A stretch of DNA of 64,000 nucleotides from Sphingobium sp. EP60837 (GTDB taxonomy: Bacteria > Pseudomonadota > Alphaproteobacteria > Sphingomonadales > Sphingomonadaceae), in the NCBI RefSeq assembly GCF_001658005.1, contig NZ_CP015986.1, positions 2,481,501-2,545,500 on the forward strand, read 5' to 3'. This document shows, in pieces, positions 62,309-64,000 of this stretch. Below the pieces are notes generated by a model. The model made no database searches. It was not told the origin of the DNA and saw only the letters and a program-made list of their open reading frames with translations. Position 1 is the stretch's first letter, and every line of letters starts with the position of its first letter. Made by a program: the position numbers and the translations under genes.

Positions 62309-63241
62309 ATGGCGTCCATCATTACCGTATCGGGCCTGACCAAAAGTTATGCATCGGGCTTTCAGGCGCTGAAAGGCGTCGATCTGGAGATTGAGGAAGG
62401 CGAGATTTTCGCGCTGCTGGGGCCGAACGGCGCTGGCAAGACGACCATGATCTCCATCATTTGCGGGAATGTGCGGCCGACCGGCGGCAAGGTAACCGTC
62501 GCCGGGCACGATATCGTGCGTGACTATCGCGGGTCGCGCTCCGCGATCGGGCTGGTGCCGCAGGAACTGCACACCGACGCGTTCGAGCGGGTGATAGACA
62601 CGGTGCGCTTTTCCCGTGGCCTGTTCGGCAAGCCGCGCAATGACGCGCATATCGAAAAGGTGCTGCGTGACCTTTCGCTATGGGACAAGCGCAACAGCAA
62701 GATGCTGGAACTGTCCGGCGGCATGAAGCGGCGCGTCATGATCGCCAAGGCGCTCAGCCATGAGCCGCGCGTGCTGTTCCTGGACGAGCCGACCGCTGGC
62801 GTCGATGTCGAGCTGCGCCGCGACATGTGGAAGCTGATCGGCGAATTGCGGCAGACCGGCGTGACCATCATCCTGACCACCCATTATATCGAGGAAGCCG
62901 AGGAGATGGCTGACCGGGTGGGCGTGATCAACAATGGCGAGCTGATCCTGGTCGAGGAAAAAACTGCCCTGATGAAGAAGCTGGGCAAGAAGACGCTCAC
63001 CGTGACGCTGGGCGAGCGGCTGGAGCGTCTTCCGGTCGAGCTTGGCGACTGGGATGTGGCGTTGAATGCCGATGGGTGCGAAATCGAATATGTTTTCGAT
63101 ACGCGAGCGGAGCGTACCGGCGTGTCGTCGCTTCTGCGCAAGCTCGGTGACCTTGGCATCGGTTATAAGGACCTCAACACGCAGCAGAGCAGCCTGGAGG
63201 ATATTTTCGTGAGCCTGGTCCATCAGGAGAAGGCGGCATGA
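62309..63241 (+). CDS. ABC exporter ATP-binding protein
   Basis: 310 residues. Walker [12 protein letters not shown]-loop [12 protein letters not shown], signature [10 protein letters not shown], Walker [14 protein letters not shown], His switch TTHYIEE. The 60-residue C-terminal extension ([13 protein letters not shown]...) is typical of exporters paired with ABC-2 permeases (NodI/YadG type). Overlaps its permease gene by four bases. Substrate unknown; an envelope polymer or antibiotic is possible. Confidence 0.94.
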   Translation: MASIITVSGLTKSYASGFQALKGVDLEIEEGEIFALLGPNGAGKTTMISIICGNVRPTGGKVTVAGHDIVRDYRGSRSAIGLVPQELHTDAFERVIDTVRFSRGLFGKPRNDAHIEKVLRDLSLWDKRNSKMLELSGGMKRRVMIAKALSHEPRVLFLDEPTAGVDVELRRDMWKLIGELRQTGVTIILTTHYIEEAEEMADRVGVINNGELILVEEKTALMKKLGKKTLTVTLGERLERLPVELGDWDVALNADGCEIEYVFDTRAERTGVSSLLRKLGDLGIGYKDLNTQQSSLEDIFVSLVHQEKAA

Positions 63242-64000
63242 GCGGCGGTTTCAACCATCGGGCGATCTGGTCGATCTACAAGTTCGAGCTGCACCGGTTC
63301 AGCCGCACGCTGCTGACGGGGCTGCTGGTGCCGGTGATCACGACATCGCTCTATTTCGTGGTGTTCGGCGGTGCGATCGGATCGCGGATGACGCAGATCG
63401 ACGGGGTTCCCTATGCGGCGTTCATCGTGCCGGGGCTCATCATGATGTCGATGTTCACGGAAAGCATCTTCAACGCGAGTTTCGGCATCTACATGCCCAA
63501 ATTTGCAGGGACCATCTACGAACTGCTGTCAGCCCCGGTTTCAGCGACGGAGACGGTGATCGCCTATGTCGGCGCGGCGGCGACCAAGTCGCTGATCGTC
63601 GGCATCATCATTTTCGTGACCGCGCATTTGTTCGTGGATATTCATGTCGCGCATCCGTTCGCCATGGCGGGGTTCATGTTGCTGATAGCGGTCAGTTTCT
63701 GCCTGTTCGGCTTTATCCTGGGCATATGGGCGCAGAGTTTCGAGCAGCTGCAGGTGATCCCACTGCTGCTGATCATGCCCATGACCTTCCTTGGCGGGGC
63801 GTTCTATTCCGTGCACATGCTGGCCGAACCGTGGCGGACGGTGACGCTGTTCAACCCGATCGTCTATCTGGTGTCGGGTTTCCGATGGACCTTTTTCGGG
63901 CGCGGAGATGTGGGGATAGAGTTCAGCCTGCTGTTCGTCAGCGCGATGCTGCTGGTTTGCCTGGCCATCATCGGATGGATGTTCCGGACCGGCTACCGAC
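63238..64000 (+). CDS. ABC-2 type permease, 3' end outside the window
   Basis: At least 254 residues, frame still open at the right edge. [21 protein letters not shown] starts a YadH/NodJ-type ABC-2 permease with about six membrane helices ([77 protein letters not shown]). The PxLYExLSAPVS region ([19 protein letters not shown]) is typical. ATGA overlap with the ATPase gene gives a two-gene exporter. Confidence 0.92.
   Translation, partial: MSGGFNHRAIWSIYKFELHRFSRTLLTGLLVPVITTSLYFVVFGGAIGSRMTQIDGVPYAAFIVPGLIMMSMFTESIFNASFGIYMPKFAGTIYELLSAPVSATETVIAYVGAAATKSLIVGIIIFVTAHLFVDIHVAHPFAMAGFMLLIAVSFCLFGFILGIWAQSFEQLQVIPLLLIMPMTFLGGAFYSVHMLAEPWRTVTLFNPIVYLVSGFRWTFFGRGDVGIEFSLLFVSAMLLVCLAIIGWMFRTGYR

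Noticed and set aside
1..64000. CRISPR array, prophage, insertion sequence or integrase genes
   Set aside because: No regularly spaced repeats, transposase, integrase or phage structural proteins were seen; the repeats present are short dispersed palindromes.

Overview
The window is a GC-rich alphaproteobacterial chromosome segment, most likely from a sphingomonad (Sphingobium/Sphingomonas type). This rests on separate b and b' ATP synthase subunits in an AtpI-B-E-F'-F operon, a SapC-family protein, a DUF1285-Nudix-CCA cluster, a TonB-dependent receptor with Sphingomonadaceae-type motifs, and short palindromic intergenic repeats of the kind known from this order. The assignment is inferred from protein character; no search was run.

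Layout. 1-10.5 kb: a type II secretion operon from a partial gspD through gspE-F-G-H-I-J-K-L-M-N to the prepilin peptidase gspO, nearly every gene overlapping the next. 10.5-16 kb: tRNA-Glu(CTC), a possible structured RNA, sapC, an FAD-linked hydroxyacid oxidase, a small secreted protein, a RhlE-type RNA helicase and radC. 16-24.8 kb: the ydbH-ynbE-ydbL envelope-lipid operon, the F0 ATP synthase operon with a clear terminator, and uvrC. 25-41.2 kb: an unpaired NarL/DesK-type histidine kinase, a DUF2569 membrane protein, a long AT-rich non-coding stretch, and a complete Tad (Flp) pilus locus: two flp pilins, cpaB, cpaC, a small lipoprotein where cpaD would be expected, tadG, two tadE, cpaE, cpaF, tadB, tadC, two TPR proteins and the peptidase cpaA. 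41.3-46.7 kb: a TonB-dependent receptor broken by one amber codon, purQ-purS, a TauE/SafE permease and purC. 46.8-51 kb: a trehalose operon (otsB, a GH15 glucoamylase/trehalase-like gene, otsA). 51-64 kb: parC, a GGDEF/EAL protein with a degenerate GGDEF site, the cca-nudL-DUF1285-GNAT group, a FolB-like protein, a 2OG-Fe(II) oxygenase, an EVE protein, small envelope proteins, a DUF985 cupin, a PmtA-like methyltransferase and an ABC-2 exporter whose permease runs off the right end.

The two main systems, T2SS and Tad pilus, are related machines. Each has its own secretin, ATPase, platform protein(s), pilins and A24 prepilin peptidase. The most unusual sequence features are palindromic repeat elements sitting inside the coding leader regions of two T2SS pseudopilins (gspG and gspJ), a four-hairpin candidate small RNA downstream of sapC, the missing canonical CpaD, and the single-codon lesion in the receptor. 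Most of the window is ordinary housekeeping sequence, and I see no phage, IS element, integrase or CRISPR array.
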